From positions 1 through 64,000 of the forward strand of contig JAIXXG010000013.1 in NCBI GenBank assembly GCA_027490915.1: 64,000 nucleotides of DNA. The letters run 5' to 3'. This document shows, piece by piece, positions 1 to 8,276 of the stretch (position 1 is its first letter; every line of letters begins with the position of its first letter). The stretch comes from Microbacteriaceae bacterium (lineage in GTDB: Bacteria > Actinomycetota > Actinomycetes > Actinomycetales > Microbacteriaceae). The notes beneath the pieces were generated by a model. It saw only the letters and a program-made list of their open reading frames with translations. It did not search any database and had not been told where the DNA came from. The translations under genes were made by a program, and so were the position numbers.

Positions 1-766
1 GGCCGCGATGCAGCAGGTACGCACCAAGCGGGTGCAGCAGCCCACCCGTGATCGCCCGCACCGGGCGGATCGCCGTCGCCCACTCGGCACTGCCCGCGAC
101 CACTCCCCCCATGGCATCGCCGTGGCCACCGAGGTACTTCGTGGCGCTGTGCAGCACGAGCGCCGCACCGTGCGCCAGCGGGTTCTGCAGCACCGGTGTG
201 GCGAAGGTGCTGTCGACCATCACCGGAACGTCGCCCGCGGCCGCGACCACCGCGGCGATGTCGACGAGCTCGAGCGTGGGGTTGCACGGCGTCTCCATCA
301 CGACGAGGCAGGTGTCGGCGCGCACCGCGTCACCCACCTCATCGGGCGCGCAGTACGTTGTCTCCGTGCCGAGCAGGCCCGACGCCAGCAGATGGTCGGT
401 GCCGCCGTACAGCGGGCGCACGGCGACGACATGGCGCCCCCGCCCGCGGTTCATCGCCGCGAGCAGCACCGCGCTCACTGCCGCCATGCCCGTGCCGAAG
501 GCCACGGCCTCCTCTGCGCCCTCCAGCGCGGCGAGAGCGGTCTCGAACCGGGCGACGGTCGGGTTCCAGAGGCGGGCGTAGACGCTGCCGCCCTCGGTCG
601 GATGCCCTCCGGTCGCGATCGCCTCGTACGACCCTCCCCCGACCTCGATGTCGGGCAGCGGATTCGTGGTCGACAGATCGATCGGCAGGGCGTGCACACC
701 GAGCGCCGCGAGGTCGTCCCGCCCCGCGTGCACGGCGCGCGTCTCGAAATCCTCGGCGCTGAGCAT
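1..766 (-). CDS. Cys/Met-metabolism PLP-dependent enzyme (transsulfuration family), C-terminus beyond window
   Basis: Reading leftward from an ATG at 766, the frame stays open to the window edge, giving about 255 residues of a fold-type I PLP enzyme of the cystathionine gamma-synthase/lyase and methionine gamma-lyase family. Visible family marks are an N-terminal ETRAVHAG segment, the PLP-phosphate region GTGMAAVSAVLLA, METPCNPTLELVD, and the Schiff-base lysine in HSATKYLGGHGD near residue 205. The Tyr/Arg site that binds the neighbouring subunit's cofactor shows as VYARLWNPT. The family acts in the cytosol on homocysteine, cystathionine or methionine; which reaction applies cannot be decided from this fragment. 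It is divergent from an Lrp regulator, which may control it. A -10-like TAGCCT on the minus strand (796-801) would give a leader of about 20 nt. Confidence 0.9.
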   Translation of the reverse strand, partial: MLSAEDFETRAVHAGRDDLAALGVHALPIDLSTTNPLPDIEVGGGSYEAIATGGHPTEGGSVYARLWNPTVARFETALAALEGAEEAVAFGTGMAAVSAVLLAAMNRGRGRHVVAVRPLYGGTDHLLASGLLGTETTYCAPDEVGDAVRADTCLVVMETPCNPTLELVDIAAVVAAAGDVPVMVDSTFATPVLQNPLAHGAALVLHSATKYLGGHGDAMGGVVAGSAEWATAIRPVRAITGGLLHPLGAYLLHRG

Positions 767-849
767 GAGCCCATGGTGGCGCGCCCTGCGGCGACAGGCT
801 ACAGACTCCGCAGAACCCGCGGGTATTGACCGCTTTGGCGCGCATGCTT

Positions 850-855
850 CATGCT
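850..855 (+). promoter_or_regulatory. Candidate -10 for the Lrp gene (leaderless)
   Basis: CATGCT lies 6 nt before the ATG at 862, with a good -35-like TTGACC at 826-831 (18-bp spacer). Transcription would begin at or next to the start codon. Confidence 0.4.
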
Positions 856-861
856 GACGGG

Positions 862-1368
862 ATGCCCGCCCCGAGCTCGGCGCAGAACGCGCGCCCCGCA
901 TCCCTCGACGCCGTCGACCTCACGCTGCTCGCCGAGCTGGAGCGCAACGGGCGCCTCACCAACGCTGCGCTCGCCGAGCGCGCCGGCATCGCCGAGTCGA
1001 CCTGCACGCAGCGGCTGCGCACGCTGCGCGACCGCGGCGTAATCCGTGCCTTCCGGGCCGACATCGACCCCGCCGCGCTCGGCCTCGGCCTGCAGGCCCT
1101 CATCACGGTGCGTCTCGGAACCCACGGGCGCGAGCAGGTGCGCAGCTTCGAGCAGCGGGTGCGGTCACTGCCCCCGGTGCTCACCGCGTTCCACGTCGCG
1201 GGCGCCGACGACTACCTGCTGCACGTCGCGGTGCCTGACGCCGCCGCTCTGCGCGAGCTCGTGCTCGAGCACCTCACAACGCAGCCGCACGTGCGGCACG
1301 TCGAGACGCAGCTCGTGTTCGAGGTGATCGACGGGCCGGGGCTCGTCGCCGCCGGTCAGTCGGCGTAG
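862..1368 (+). CDS. Lrp/AsnC family transcriptional regulator
   Basis: A 168-residue cytosolic regulator. An N-terminal winged helix-turn-helix ([20 protein letters not shown], then the recognition helix [16 protein letters not shown]) is followed by the Lrp AsnC_trans_reg effector domain ([25 protein letters not shown]). An in-frame TTG lies at 826, but it sits inside a good -35-like hexamer, so I prefer the ATG at 862, which is probably leaderless. The gene is divergent from the PLP transsulfuration enzyme, an arrangement typical of Lrp-type regulators controlling an adjacent amino-acid catabolic gene; that link is inferred. Its last 13 bp overlap the 3' end of convergent trpD. Confidence 0.88.
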   Translation: MPAPSSAQNARPASLDAVDLTLLAELERNGRLTNAALAERAGIAESTCTQRLRTLRDRGVIRAFRADIDPAALGLGLQALITVRLGTHGREQVRSFEQRVRSLPPVLTAFHVAGADDYLLHVAVPDAAALRELVLEHLTTQPHVRHVETQLVFEVIDGPGLVAAGQSA

Positions 1369-2420
1369 CGGCCCGTCGCCGCGGACCACTGCTCGAGCTT
1401 CGCCGCGGCGGCGCCCGAGTCGATCGCGGCCTCCGCGACGGTGAGCTGCTCGGCCAGACGCTCGAGCAGCGGGCGGCGCAGCTGGTCGGGATCTTCGGCC
1501 AAGCGGAACGACACCAGGCCAGCGGCGGCGTTGAGCAGCACGATGTCGCGCACGGGCCCCTTTTCGCCGGCGAGCACCGCGCGGGCCAGGCCGGCATTGT
1601 GGTCGGGCGTCGAGCCGAGGATGTCGTCGATCTGCGCCGTGGGGATGCCCAGCTCGCGCGGGTCGAGATCGTGCTCGGTGACGAATCCGCGCGAGATCTC
1701 CCAGATGTGGCTGTGACCGGTGGTCGTGATCTTGTCGATGCCGTCGTCGCCGCGGTAGACGAGCGCCGTCGCGCCCCGCGTGCGGAAGACGCCCACGACG
1801 AGAGGCACCCGGTCAAGGCTCGAGACCCCGACGGCCGAGGCCTCGGGACGGGCGGGATTGCAGAGCGGGCCGAGGATGTTGAACACGGTCGAGATGCCCA
1901 GCTGGCGGCGCGGAGGGCCGGCGTGGCGGAAGCCCGGGTGGAAGACCGCGGCATTCAGGTAGGTGAGACCGACCTCGTCGAACACGGCCGCGACCTTCTC
2001 GGGCTCGAGATCGATGTCGACGCCCAGGTGCTGCAGCACATCGGAGGCGCCGGACGACGAGCTCGCGGCGCGATTGCCGTGCTTGGCGACCGGGACGCCC
2101 GTCGCCGCCACCACGATCGACGCGATCGAGGAGACGTTGACGACAGCGCCGTACGGGTCTCCCCCGGTGCCGACGATGTCGAGCACCATGGCCGGGATCT
2201 CGAGGGAGCGCGCGTGCCGGAGCGCCGCATCCCGGAAGCCCACGATCTCATCGACCGTCTCGCCCTTCGCCCGCAGCGCGACCAGGAAGGCCCCCAACTG
2301 GGCCTCTGTCGCCTCGCCCGACACCACCTGCTCCATCGCCCAGGTGGCCTCCGCGATCGAGAGATCGTCGCCATCGAGCATGCGGGTGAGGAGGCGGGGC
2401 CACGAGGGAGCGGTCGACAT
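1356..2420 (-). CDS. trpD: Anthranilate phosphoribosyltransferase
   Basis: A 354-residue protein, the usual TrpD length. It transfers phosphoribose from PRPP to anthranilate, the second committed step of tryptophan synthesis, in the cytosol. The glycosyltransferase-3 N-terminal helical domain is followed by the PRPP loop [15 protein letters not shown] (about residue 84), [12 protein letters not shown] (about 112), and the anthranilate-side segment [19 protein letters not shown] (about 168-186). It is not beside other trp genes here. The start is an ATG with a TACCAT hexamer 6 nt upstream and no clear ribosome site, so it is probably leaderless. It is divergent from ctaE, as trpD is in several actinobacteria. 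Confidence 0.96.
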   Translation of the reverse strand: MSTAPSWPRLLTRMLDGDDLSIAEATWAMEQVVSGEATEAQLGAFLVALRAKGETVDEIVGFRDAALRHARSLEIPAMVLDIVGTGGDPYGAVVNVSSIASIVVAATGVPVAKHGNRAASSSSGASDVLQHLGVDIDLEPEKVAAVFDEVGLTYLNAAVFHPGFRHAGPPRRQLGISTVFNILGPLCNPARPEASAVGVSSLDRVPLVVGVFRTRGATALVYRGDDGIDKITTTGHSHIWEISRGFVTEHDLDPRELGIPTAQIDDILGSTPDHNAGLARAVLAGEKGPVRDIVLLNAAAGLVSFRLAEDPDQLRRPLLERLAEQLTVAEAAIDSGAAAAKLEQWSAATGRYAD

Positions 2421-2426
2421 GCTCCG

Positions 2427-2432
2427 ATGGTA
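2427..2432 (-). promoter_or_regulatory. Candidate -10 for trpD (leaderless)
   Basis: TACCAT on the minus strand ends 6 nt before the trpD ATG, leaving no room for a 5' leader. Confidence 0.5.
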
Positions 2433-2486
2433 CTTTCTCGCCCGAATCGGGGGTGTCGGCGGGGCCGGACCATCAGTTTCATCGGT

Positions 2487-2492
2487 CATAAT
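2487..2492 (+). promoter_or_regulatory. Candidate -10 for the ctaE-qcrCAB operon (leaderless)
   Basis: CATAAT lies 6 nt before the GTG of ctaE. It is the only promoter-like element in the 78-bp divergent gap with trpD. Confidence 0.5.
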
Positions 2493-2498
2493 GAACGG

Positions 2499-3128
2499 GT
2501 GACCAGTACCTCGCTTTCGAGCTCGCTCAGCGCGCCCACGATCAACAGACCCAACGTCGTCGCCGTCGGCACGATCGTCTGGCTGGGAAGCGAGGTGATG
2601 TTCTTCGCCGGCCTGTTCGCCATCTACTTCACCCTGCGGTCGACCTCGCCGCAGCTGTGGGAGCAGGGCACCGAGCTCTTCAACATCCCGCTCGCGACGG
2701 TCAACACGATCATCCTCGTGCTCTCGAGCGTCACCTGCCAGTTCGGCGTCTTCGCGGCCGAGCGCCTGCAGCCTCGCCGCACGGGCTGGAGCCCCGTCAA
2801 GTGGGGCATGATCGAGTGGTTCTTCGTGACCTACGCGATGGGCGCGGTCTTCGTCGTGGGTCAGATCTACGAGTACGCGATCCTCGTCAGCGAGTACGTC
2901 ACCCTCAACTCCGACGCCTTCGGCTCGGCCTTCTACCTCACTACGGGCTTCCACGGCCTCCACGTCACGGGCGGTCTGATCGCGTTCCTCCTGGTGATCG
3001 GCCGGGCATACGCCGTGAAGACCTTCACCCATCGGGATGCCACCAGCGCCATCGTGGTCTCCTATTACTGGCACTTCGTTGACGTGGTCTGGATCGGCCT
3101 GTTCCTCGTCATCTACGTCCTCCAATGA
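2499..3128 (+). CDS. ctaE: Cytochrome c oxidase subunit III
   Basis: A 209-residue, five-helix membrane protein of the COX3 family, the short actinobacterial form. Landmarks are the first helix [18 protein letters not shown], the ERLQPRR loop, [10 protein letters not shown], and the final [15 protein letters not shown], which are typical of aa3 oxidase subunit III. It stabilises the catalytic subunit I and helps proton uptake. It heads the ctaE-qcrC-qcrA-qcrB operon, the standard actinobacterial order. The GTG at 2499 is chosen because the COX3 homology begins soon after it and a -10-like CATAAT lies 6 nt upstream. Its stop overlaps the qcrC ATG (ATGA). Confidence 0.96.
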   Translation: MTSTSLSSSLSAPTINRPNVVAVGTIVWLGSEVMFFAGLFAIYFTLRSTSPQLWEQGTELFNIPLATVNTIILVLSSVTCQFGVFAAERLQPRRTGWSPVKWGMIEWFFVTYAMGAVFVVGQIYEYAILVSEYVTLNSDAFGSAFYLTTGFHGLHVTGGLIAFLLVIGRAYAVKTFTHRDATSAIVVSYYWHFVDVVWIGLFLVIYVLQ

Positions 3129-3952
3129 TCCGCAGAATCGAGACGCACGACACCATGGCTCACACCCCCGCTCCCGCCCGCCGCGCCGGACGCCGTTCGC
3201 CCCTCGCGACCACCGCCCTGCTCGTCGTCGGACTGCTCGCCACCGGCGGCGCCTACGCCCTCGCCACGACGACCGCGACGGCCGAGACCACCGCCGCCAG
3301 CGCCGAGCTGATCGACGAGGGCGGCAAGCTCTTCGCCGCCAACTGCGCGAGCTGCCACGGCCTCGACGCCGAGGGCACGGCTGCCGGCCCCACGCTCATC
3401 GGCGCCGGCGCTCTCGCCGTCGACTTCCAGGTGGGCACCGGACGCATGCCGATGGCCGCATCCGGTCCGCAGGCCGAGAAGAAGCCGGTGCAGTTCACGC
3501 AGGAGCAGATCGACGCCATGGCCGCGTGGGTCGCCGACCTCGCCCCCGGTCCGGCCGTTCCCGCCGACCGCTACATCGCGGGCGACGGCGATGCCGCCAA
3601 CGGTGCGGAGCTCTTCCGCATCAACTGCGCCATGTGCCACAACGTCGCCGGAGCCGGCGGCGCCCTGACCGAGGGCAAGTGGGCTCCCGGTCTCGCCGGC
3701 GTCGACCCCGTGCATGTCTACGGAGCCATGGTCACCGGGCCGCAGAACATGCCGGTCTTCAGCGACCTGAACCTCACCCCCGAGGAGAAGAACGACATCA
3801 TCACGTACCTGATGTATGTCGAGGAGAACCCGTCCGTGGGCGGGTGGGATCTCGGCTCGCTCGGCCCCGTCTCGGAGGGCCTCTTCATCTGGATCTTCGG
3901 CCTCGGCGCGCTGATCGGCGTGACCATCTGGCTCACCGCGAAGTCCAACTAG
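3125..3952 (+). CDS. qcrC: Cytochrome bc1 complex diheme cytochrome c subunit
   Basis: A 275-residue protein with an N-terminal membrane segment (about residues 27-45), two cytochrome c domains with haem sites CASCH (74-78) and CAMCH (168-172), and a C-terminal anchoring helix (about 250-270). QcrC passes electrons from the Rieske protein to the CuA site of the aa3 oxidase, replacing a soluble cytochrome c in actinobacterial supercomplexes. The haem domains face the outside. The start at 3125 overlaps the ctaE stop (ATGA); an alternative ATG at 3155 would shorten the N-terminus by ten residues. Confidence 0.95.
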   Translation: MIRRIETHDTMAHTPAPARRAGRRSPLATTALLVVGLLATGGAYALATTTATAETTAASAELIDEGGKLFAANCASCHGLDAEGTAAGPTLIGAGALAVDFQVGTGRMPMAASGPQAEKKPVQFTQEQIDAMAAWVADLAPGPAVPADRYIAGDGDAANGAELFRINCAMCHNVAGAGGALTEGKWAPGLAGVDPVHVYGAMVTGPQNMPVFSDLNLTPEEKNDIITYLMYVEENPSVGGWDLGSLGPVSEGLFIWIFGLGALIGVTIWLTAKSN

Positions 3953-3968
3953 GCCTGAACGACCTCGA

Positions 3969-3977
3969 GGAAAGGAA
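3969..3977 (+). promoter_or_regulatory. Strong ribosome-binding site deciding the TTG start of qcrA
   Basis: AGGAAAGGA precedes the TTG at 3983 by 5-6 nt in a 30-nt qcrC-qcrA gap. The strong site compensates for the weak initiation codon. Confidence 0.6.
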
Positions 3978-3982
3978 CACCA

Positions 3983-5062
3983 TTGGCTGAGGCACACGAC
4001 GGCACGAGCGGCGAGACCGCCGGCAAAGCTGTCGCCCCGCAGCAGGACCACTCCGCGCCGCCCCCTGCGGTCGCCGTGGTCCGGGCCGACCGCATCCCGA
4101 ACCCGGGCTTCCCGCCCGAGCGGCTGCGCGTCACCGACCTCGACCCGAAGAAGGAGAAGCAGGCCGAGCGCACGATCAGCGCCCTGTTCTTCCTCTCGAT
4201 CATCGGCAGCGTGCTCGCCGTCGTCGCCTACATCGTGTTCCCGATCGATGAGCTCGACCCGACGACGATCCGACTGAACAACATGTTCCTCGGCATCGGC
4301 ATCACGCTCGGTCTTCTGGGCGTCGGCATCGGCGCGGTGCACTGGTCGAAGGCCCTCATGCACGGTCACGAGCAGGTCGAGCAGCGTCACCCGACCCGCG
4401 GGTCCGACGAAGCGCGCGAGCGGTCGGTCGAGATCTTCCGCGAGGCGAACGCCGAGTCGGGCTTCACCCGCCGCACGCTCGTGCGCAACTCGCTCATCGG
4501 CGCCGTGGTCGCCACCCCGATCCCGGCCATCGCTCTGTTCCGCGACCTCGCTCCGGCGGAGGACCCGGTCGCCCTGCTCAAGCACACGATGTGGGACACC
4601 GGTGTGCGCCTCACCCGCGACCCGTCGGGAACCCCGATCAAGGCGGCCGACGTCACCATCGGCTCGGCCTTCCACGTCATCCCCGAGGGTCTCGCTGAGC
4701 TCGAGTCGCACCGACTCGAGGAGAAGGCGAAGGCGGCCGTGCTGCTCATGCGCCTGCCCGTCGACGAGCTCAACGAGCGCGAGGACCGCGCAGGGTGGTC
4801 GTACGACGGCATCGTCGCCTACTCGAAGATCTGTACGCACGTCGGGTGCCCCGTCGCGCTGTACGAGCAGCAGACGCACCACCTGCTGTGCCCGTGCCAC
4901 CAGTCGCAGTTCGACGTCGCGAACCACTGCGCCGTCATCTTCGGCCCGGCGGCACGTCCCCTCCCCCAGCTCCCGATCACTGTGGATGAAGAGGGTTACC
5001 TCGTCGCGCAGAGCGACTTCACCGAACCTGTGGGTCCGAGCTTCTGGGAGCGTGCACTGTGA
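3983..5062 (+). CDS. qcrA: Cytochrome bc1 complex Rieske iron-sulfur subunit
   Basis: A 359-residue protein with three N-terminal transmembrane helices (about residues 70-90, 95-115, 165-185), the actinobacterial QcrA layout, and a C-terminal Rieske domain. The 2Fe-2S ligands are in CTHVGC (about 284-289) and CPCHQS (about 302-307). It carries electrons from quinol to QcrC. The start codon is TTG. It is supported by a strong purine-rich site, AGGAAAGGA, about 6 nt upstream, and no better in-frame ATG or GTG exists before the homology. The last codon overlaps the qcrB GTG. Confidence 0.95.
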   Translation: MAEAHDGTSGETAGKAVAPQQDHSAPPPAVAVVRADRIPNPGFPPERLRVTDLDPKKEKQAERTISALFFLSIIGSVLAVVAYIVFPIDELDPTTIRLNNMFLGIGITLGLLGVGIGAVHWSKALMHGHEQVEQRHPTRGSDEARERSVEIFREANAESGFTRRTLVRNSLIGAVVATPIPAIALFRDLAPAEDPVALLKHTMWDTGVRLTRDPSGTPIKAADVTIGSAFHVIPEGLAELESHRLEEKAKAAVLLMRLPVDELNEREDRAGWSYDGIVAYSKICTHVGCPVALYEQQTHHLLCPCHQSQFDVANHCAVIFGPAARPLPQLPITVDEEGYLVAQSDFTEPVGPSFWERAL

Positions 5063-6681
5063 GTACCACCACGACCCCGCCGGCATCGGCGACCGAGACC
5101 GCGCCCGGGCGCGGCATGCGGTTCACGAGCTGGGCGGCCAACTACGTCGACGAGCGCACGAGCGCGTCGACCGCTGTGAAGGCGCTGGGGCGCAAGATCT
5201 TCCCCGACCACTGGTCGTTCATGCTGGGTGAGGTCGCGCTCTACAGCTTCATCGTGATCCTGCTCAGCGGCACCTTCCTCACCTTCTTCTTCGACCCGTC
5301 GATGACCGAGGTCGAGTACGAGGGCTCGTACGTGCCCCTGCAGGGCATCCCGATGTCGGTGGCGTACCACTCGGCCCTCGACATCTCGTTCGAGATCCGC
5401 GGTGGCCTCCTGATGCGTCAGGTGCACCACTGGGCCGCTCTGCTCTTCGTCGCCGCGATCGGCCTGCACATGCTCCGCGTGTTCTTCACCGGCGCGTTCC
5501 GCAAGCCCCGCGAGTTCAACTGGGTGATCGGCTTCCTGCTGTTCGTCATGGCGATGGCTCTGGGCTTCACCGGCTACTCGCTGCCGGACGACCTGCTCTC
5601 GGGCAACGGACTGCGAATCATCGACGGCATGATCAAAGCCGTGCCGGTGGCCGGCGCCTGGATCTCGTACCTGCTCTTCGGCGACGAGTTCCCCGGTACC
5701 GACATCATCCCGCGCCTCTACGTGCTGCACATCATGCTGCTGCCTGCGATCACCATCGCGCTCATCGGCATCCACATGGTGCTGCTGATCGTCAACAAGC
5801 ACACGCAGTTCGCGGCCCCGGGTCGCACCAACGACAACGTCGTGGGCGCGCCCGTGCTGCCGGCCTTCGCGGCCAAGGCGGGGGGCTTCTTCTTCATCGT
5901 GTTCGGCGTGATCGTGCTGATTGCCTCGTTCTTCACGATCAACCCGATCTGGAACTACGGCCCCTACGACCCCTCCCCGGTGTCGGCAGGAACGCAGCCC
6001 GACTGGTACATCGGCTTCGCGGATGGCGCTCTGCGCCTGATCCCGCCGAACCTCGACTGGGTCGACCCGTTCGGCTTCACCTGGCCGTTCGGTGTGCTGA
6101 TCCCGCTCGTCGGCCTGCTCGTGTTCCTCGCTGCCGTCGCGCTGTACCCGTTCTTCGAGGCATGGGTGACGGGCGACAAGCGCGAGCACCACATCGCCGA
6201 GCGTCCGCGCAACGCGCCGGTGCGCACCGCGATCGGTGCGGCGGGTGTCACGTTCTACGCAGCCCTGTGGGCAGCGGCGAGCTCCGACCTCATCGCGACG
6301 CACTTCCGCCTCTCGATCGAGGGCGTGATCCACGCTCTGCAGTTCGCGACGGTCGTGGGCCCGTTCATCGCCTTCTCCATCACGAAGCGCGTCTGCCTGG
6401 CCCTGCAGCGCAAGGATCGCGAGATCGCTCTGCACGGCTTCGAGTCGGGTCGCGTCGTGCGCCTTCCGGGCGGCGAGTACATCGAGGTGCACGAGCAGCT
6501 CGATGACTTCGAGCGGTGGCGTCTCGTCAGCTTCGACGAGTACCAGCCGCTGATGATCCGCCCGAACGACGACGGCAAGATCACCGTCTCGCAGCGGGTG
6601 CGCGCCGGCCTCTCGCGGTGGTTCTTCGAAGACCGCATCGCGCCGGTCACGCAGAACGAGCTGGAGGCGCAGAAGCACTAG
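5059..6681 (+). CDS. qcrB: Cytochrome bc1 complex cytochrome b subunit
   Basis: A 540-residue multi-helix protein, the long actinobacterial QcrB form with a C-terminal extension of about 120 residues after the core. Haem-ligand histidines are visible in RQVHHWAALLFVAAIGLHML (about residues 115-134) and in LYVLHIMLL...IGIHMVLL (about 220-245). It forms the quinol oxidation and reduction sites of the bc1 complex. The GTG start overlaps the qcrA stop (GTGA), so the two are probably translationally coupled. It is the last gene of the operon, followed by a strong hairpin. Confidence 0.96.
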   Translation: MSTTTTPPASATETAPGRGMRFTSWAANYVDERTSASTAVKALGRKIFPDHWSFMLGEVALYSFIVILLSGTFLTFFFDPSMTEVEYEGSYVPLQGIPMSVAYHSALDISFEIRGGLLMRQVHHWAALLFVAAIGLHMLRVFFTGAFRKPREFNWVIGFLLFVMAMALGFTGYSLPDDLLSGNGLRIIDGMIKAVPVAGAWISYLLFGDEFPGTDIIPRLYVLHIMLLPAITIALIGIHMVLLIVNKHTQFAAPGRTNDNVVGAPVLPAFAAKAGGFFFIVFGVIVLIASFFTINPIWNYGPYDPSPVSAGTQPDWYIGFADGALRLIPPNLDWVDPFGFTWPFGVLIPLVGLLVFLAAVALYPFFEAWVTGDKREHHIAERPRNAPVRTAIGAAGVTFYAALWAAASSDLIATHFRLSIEGVIHALQFATVVGPFIAFSITKRVCLALQRKDREIALHGFESGRVVRLPGGEYIEVHEQLDDFERWRLVSFDEYQPLMIRPNDDGKITVSQRVRAGLSRWFFEDRIAPVTQNELEAQKH

Positions 6682-6692
6682 CGGCGTCGAAT

Positions 6693-6737
6693 GCACGAAG
6701 GCCCTGTTCCCCTCGGGGAGCAGGGCCTTCGTCGTGC
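6693..6737. terminator. Strong intrinsic hairpin after qcrB
   Basis: ACGAAGGCCCTG (6695-6706) pairs perfectly with CAGGGCCTTCGT (6721-6732), with a secondary CCCC/GGGG pairing in the loop. It lies 12 nt after the qcrB stop and faces the convergent GNAT gene, so it may serve both directions. Confidence 0.8.
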
Positions 6738-6808
6738 GAACGGCGCGCCCGTTCGCGGGGCCACCGTCACTGCCTCCGTCGCGGAGACCGGTGCGGCAGC
6801 CCGCCGCC

Positions 6809-7372
6809 TCAGCGAGGACGGGCCTCCCACTCACGGCGCAGGAGCGCGAAGCGCTCGAGCGTGGTCCACTCCCCTTTGAACCAGTCGCCCTCGAGCACGC
6901 TGCCCTCGTGCCGCAGCCCGAGCCGCCGCGCGAGCCGCAGCACCGCATCGTTGCGGGCATCGCCCTGCATGACGACCCGGTGGGCGCCCTGCACCCCCAT
7001 CAGCCACGCGATCACCGCGGTGAGCGCCTCCTGGGCGTAGCCCTGCCCCTGGTGCGCGGGGGCGAGAGTCACCCCGAGCTCGTACGTGGCTGGCTGCGCC
7101 GCATCGACCCCGACGGCGACATCTCCGACGAGCAGCTCGCCATCGACCGGCTCGGAGATGAGCAGGGCGAGCTGCATCCAGCCTCCGGGCGTCGGAAGGT
7201 GTGCGCGCGGCTGGTCGGCGAGCAGGGCGTCGGCGTCCGCGGCGGAGTAGTCGGTCGTCCAGGTCTGATAGCGCGCCACGTCCGCGACACGTCGATAGGC
7301 GACGAAGGCGTCGCGCTCGCCCGCGGAGAGCATCCGGATCAGGAGCCGCGAGCTGCGGATGGGTAACGTCAT
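6809..7372 (-). CDS. GNAT-family N-acetyltransferase (RimJ/RimL-like)
   Basis: A 187-residue Acetyltransf_3 type protein: N-terminal RSSRLLIRMLSAGE, central YELGVTLAPAHQGQGYAQEAL containing the acetyl-CoA-binding Q-x-x-G-x-G/A core (QGQGYA), and a C-terminal GLRHEGSVLEGDWFKGEW. The family acetylates ribosomal-protein N-termini or small molecules; the substrate cannot be read here. TACGAT 6 nt before the ATG suggests its own leaderless promoter. It lies downstream of the ctaCDF-GNAT group on the same strand. Confidence 0.87.
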   Translation of the reverse strand: MTLPIRSSRLLIRMLSAGERDAFVAYRRVADVARYQTWTTDYSAADADALLADQPRAHLPTPGGWMQLALLISEPVDGELLVGDVAVGVDAAQPATYELGVTLAPAHQGQGYAQEALTAVIAWLMGVQGAHRVVMQGDARNDAVLRLARRLGLRHEGSVLEGDWFKGEWTTLERFALLRREWEARPR

Positions 7373-7378
7373 GGAGCG

Positions 7379-7384
7379 ATCGTA
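7379..7384 (-). promoter_or_regulatory. Candidate -10 for the 6809-7372 GNAT gene (leaderless)
   Basis: TACGAT on the minus strand, 6 nt before the ATG. Confidence 0.45.
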
Positions 7385-7420
7385 CGGGGCCGCTGAGAGC
7401 CCCGGTGCCGGCAGATGGGG

Positions 7421-7849
7421 TCAGAAGACCCGGCGCATGTACTCCGCGCTCTGGGTGTAGCCCAGACGGTCGTAGAAGCCGCCAGCACGGCGCGCCGCAA
7501 CCGTCAGCTGGCGCACGCCGCGCCGGATGCACTCCGCCTCGACCTCGCGCACGAGAGCCGTTCCGAGATCGAGCCCACGGGCATCCTCATCGACGGCGAT
7601 CTCCTGGAGCTGGGCCGAGAGGCCGTTCGTCGAGAGCAGGCGGGCGATCGTGGTCAGCGCGTAGCCGCGCACCGAGCCGGCGTCGTCCTCGGCGACGAGG
7701 AGGTGCACATCGCTGCCCGCCCCGGCGACGATCTCACCGAAGGCCTCGTCGAACGCCGCGCGCACCGGCACGAAGGCCGCCCCGAGCTGACGGACGAGCT
7801 CGAAGACCGCGTCGGCGTCCTCCGCCCGCGCGGGGCGCACGACGGCCAT
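7421..7849 (-). CDS. GNAT-family N-acetyltransferase coupled to the cytochrome oxidase operon
   Basis: A 142-residue single-domain acetyltransferase: N-terminal VRPARAEDADAVFELVRQL, LLVAEDDAGSVRGYAL, then the acetyl-CoA loop LQEIAVDEDARGLDLGTALV and the C-terminal GGFYDRLGYTQ. Its ATG lies only 2 nt after the ctaF stop, so it should be co-transcribed and perhaps translationally coupled with ctaC-ctaD-ctaF. Whether it acts on an oxidase component is unknown. The substrate is not inferable. Confidence 0.87.
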   Translation of the reverse strand: MAVVRPARAEDADAVFELVRQLGAAFVPVRAAFDEAFGEIVAGAGSDVHLLVAEDDAGSVRGYALTTIARLLSTNGLSAQLQEIAVDEDARGLDLGTALVREVEAECIRRGVRQLTVAARRAGGFYDRLGYTQSAEYMRRVF

Positions 7850-7851
7850 GC

Positions 7852-8268
7852 TCAGCGCCCGAAGTTGCCGCGGTAGTACTCGTAGACCCAGCCCACGAGC
7901 GCCACGAGCACGAGCGGCACCGCGTACGCGACGATCCAGAACGAGATCGACAGGCCCAGGAACGCGATGGCCGCAGCACCCGCGAGGGCCACCGGCCACC
8001 AGCTCCACGGGGAGAAGAAGCCCTGCTCGGCCTCGCCATCATCGATGTCGGCGTCGAGGCGGTCCTCCGCGAGCTCCCCGCCCTGGTTGCGGTACACCAG
8101 GCGCAGGTAGAAGGCGATGAACACCGACAGCACCGAGCAGAGGCCGATGGCGACGGCGCCGACCCACTCGACGCGACCGACCGCGATGATCTCCCATACC
8201 ACGTAGACCGCGGCGAGCAGCGCGAAGAACGCGGCGAGGATCCAGAAGAGGTTGATGTTGGTCTTCAT
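7852..8268 (-). CDS. ctaF: Cytochrome c oxidase subunit IV (actinobacterial type)
   Basis: A 138-residue membrane protein: two N-terminal helices (about residues 7-28 and 36-57), an acidic loop (DRLDADIDDGEAEQ), the conserved FFSPWSWWP segment, and two C-terminal helices. This matches the actinobacterial CtaF accessory subunit of aa3 oxidase. It starts 8 nt after ctaD, in the ctaC-ctaD-ctaF order usual for the phylum. Confidence 0.94.
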   Translation of the reverse strand: MKTNINLFWILAAFFALLAAVYVVWEIIAVGRVEWVGAVAIGLCSVLSVFIAFYLRLVYRNQGGELAEDRLDADIDDGEAEQGFFSPWSWWPVALAGAAAIAFLGLSISFWIVAYAVPLVLVALVGWVYEYYRGNFGR

Positions 8269-8276
8269 GGGTGCGC

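Noticed and set aside
826-861. TTG at 826 as the Lrp gene start
   Set aside because: It lies within a good -35-like TTGACC, and the ATG at 862 is better placed relative to the HTH domain and the -10-like CATGCT.
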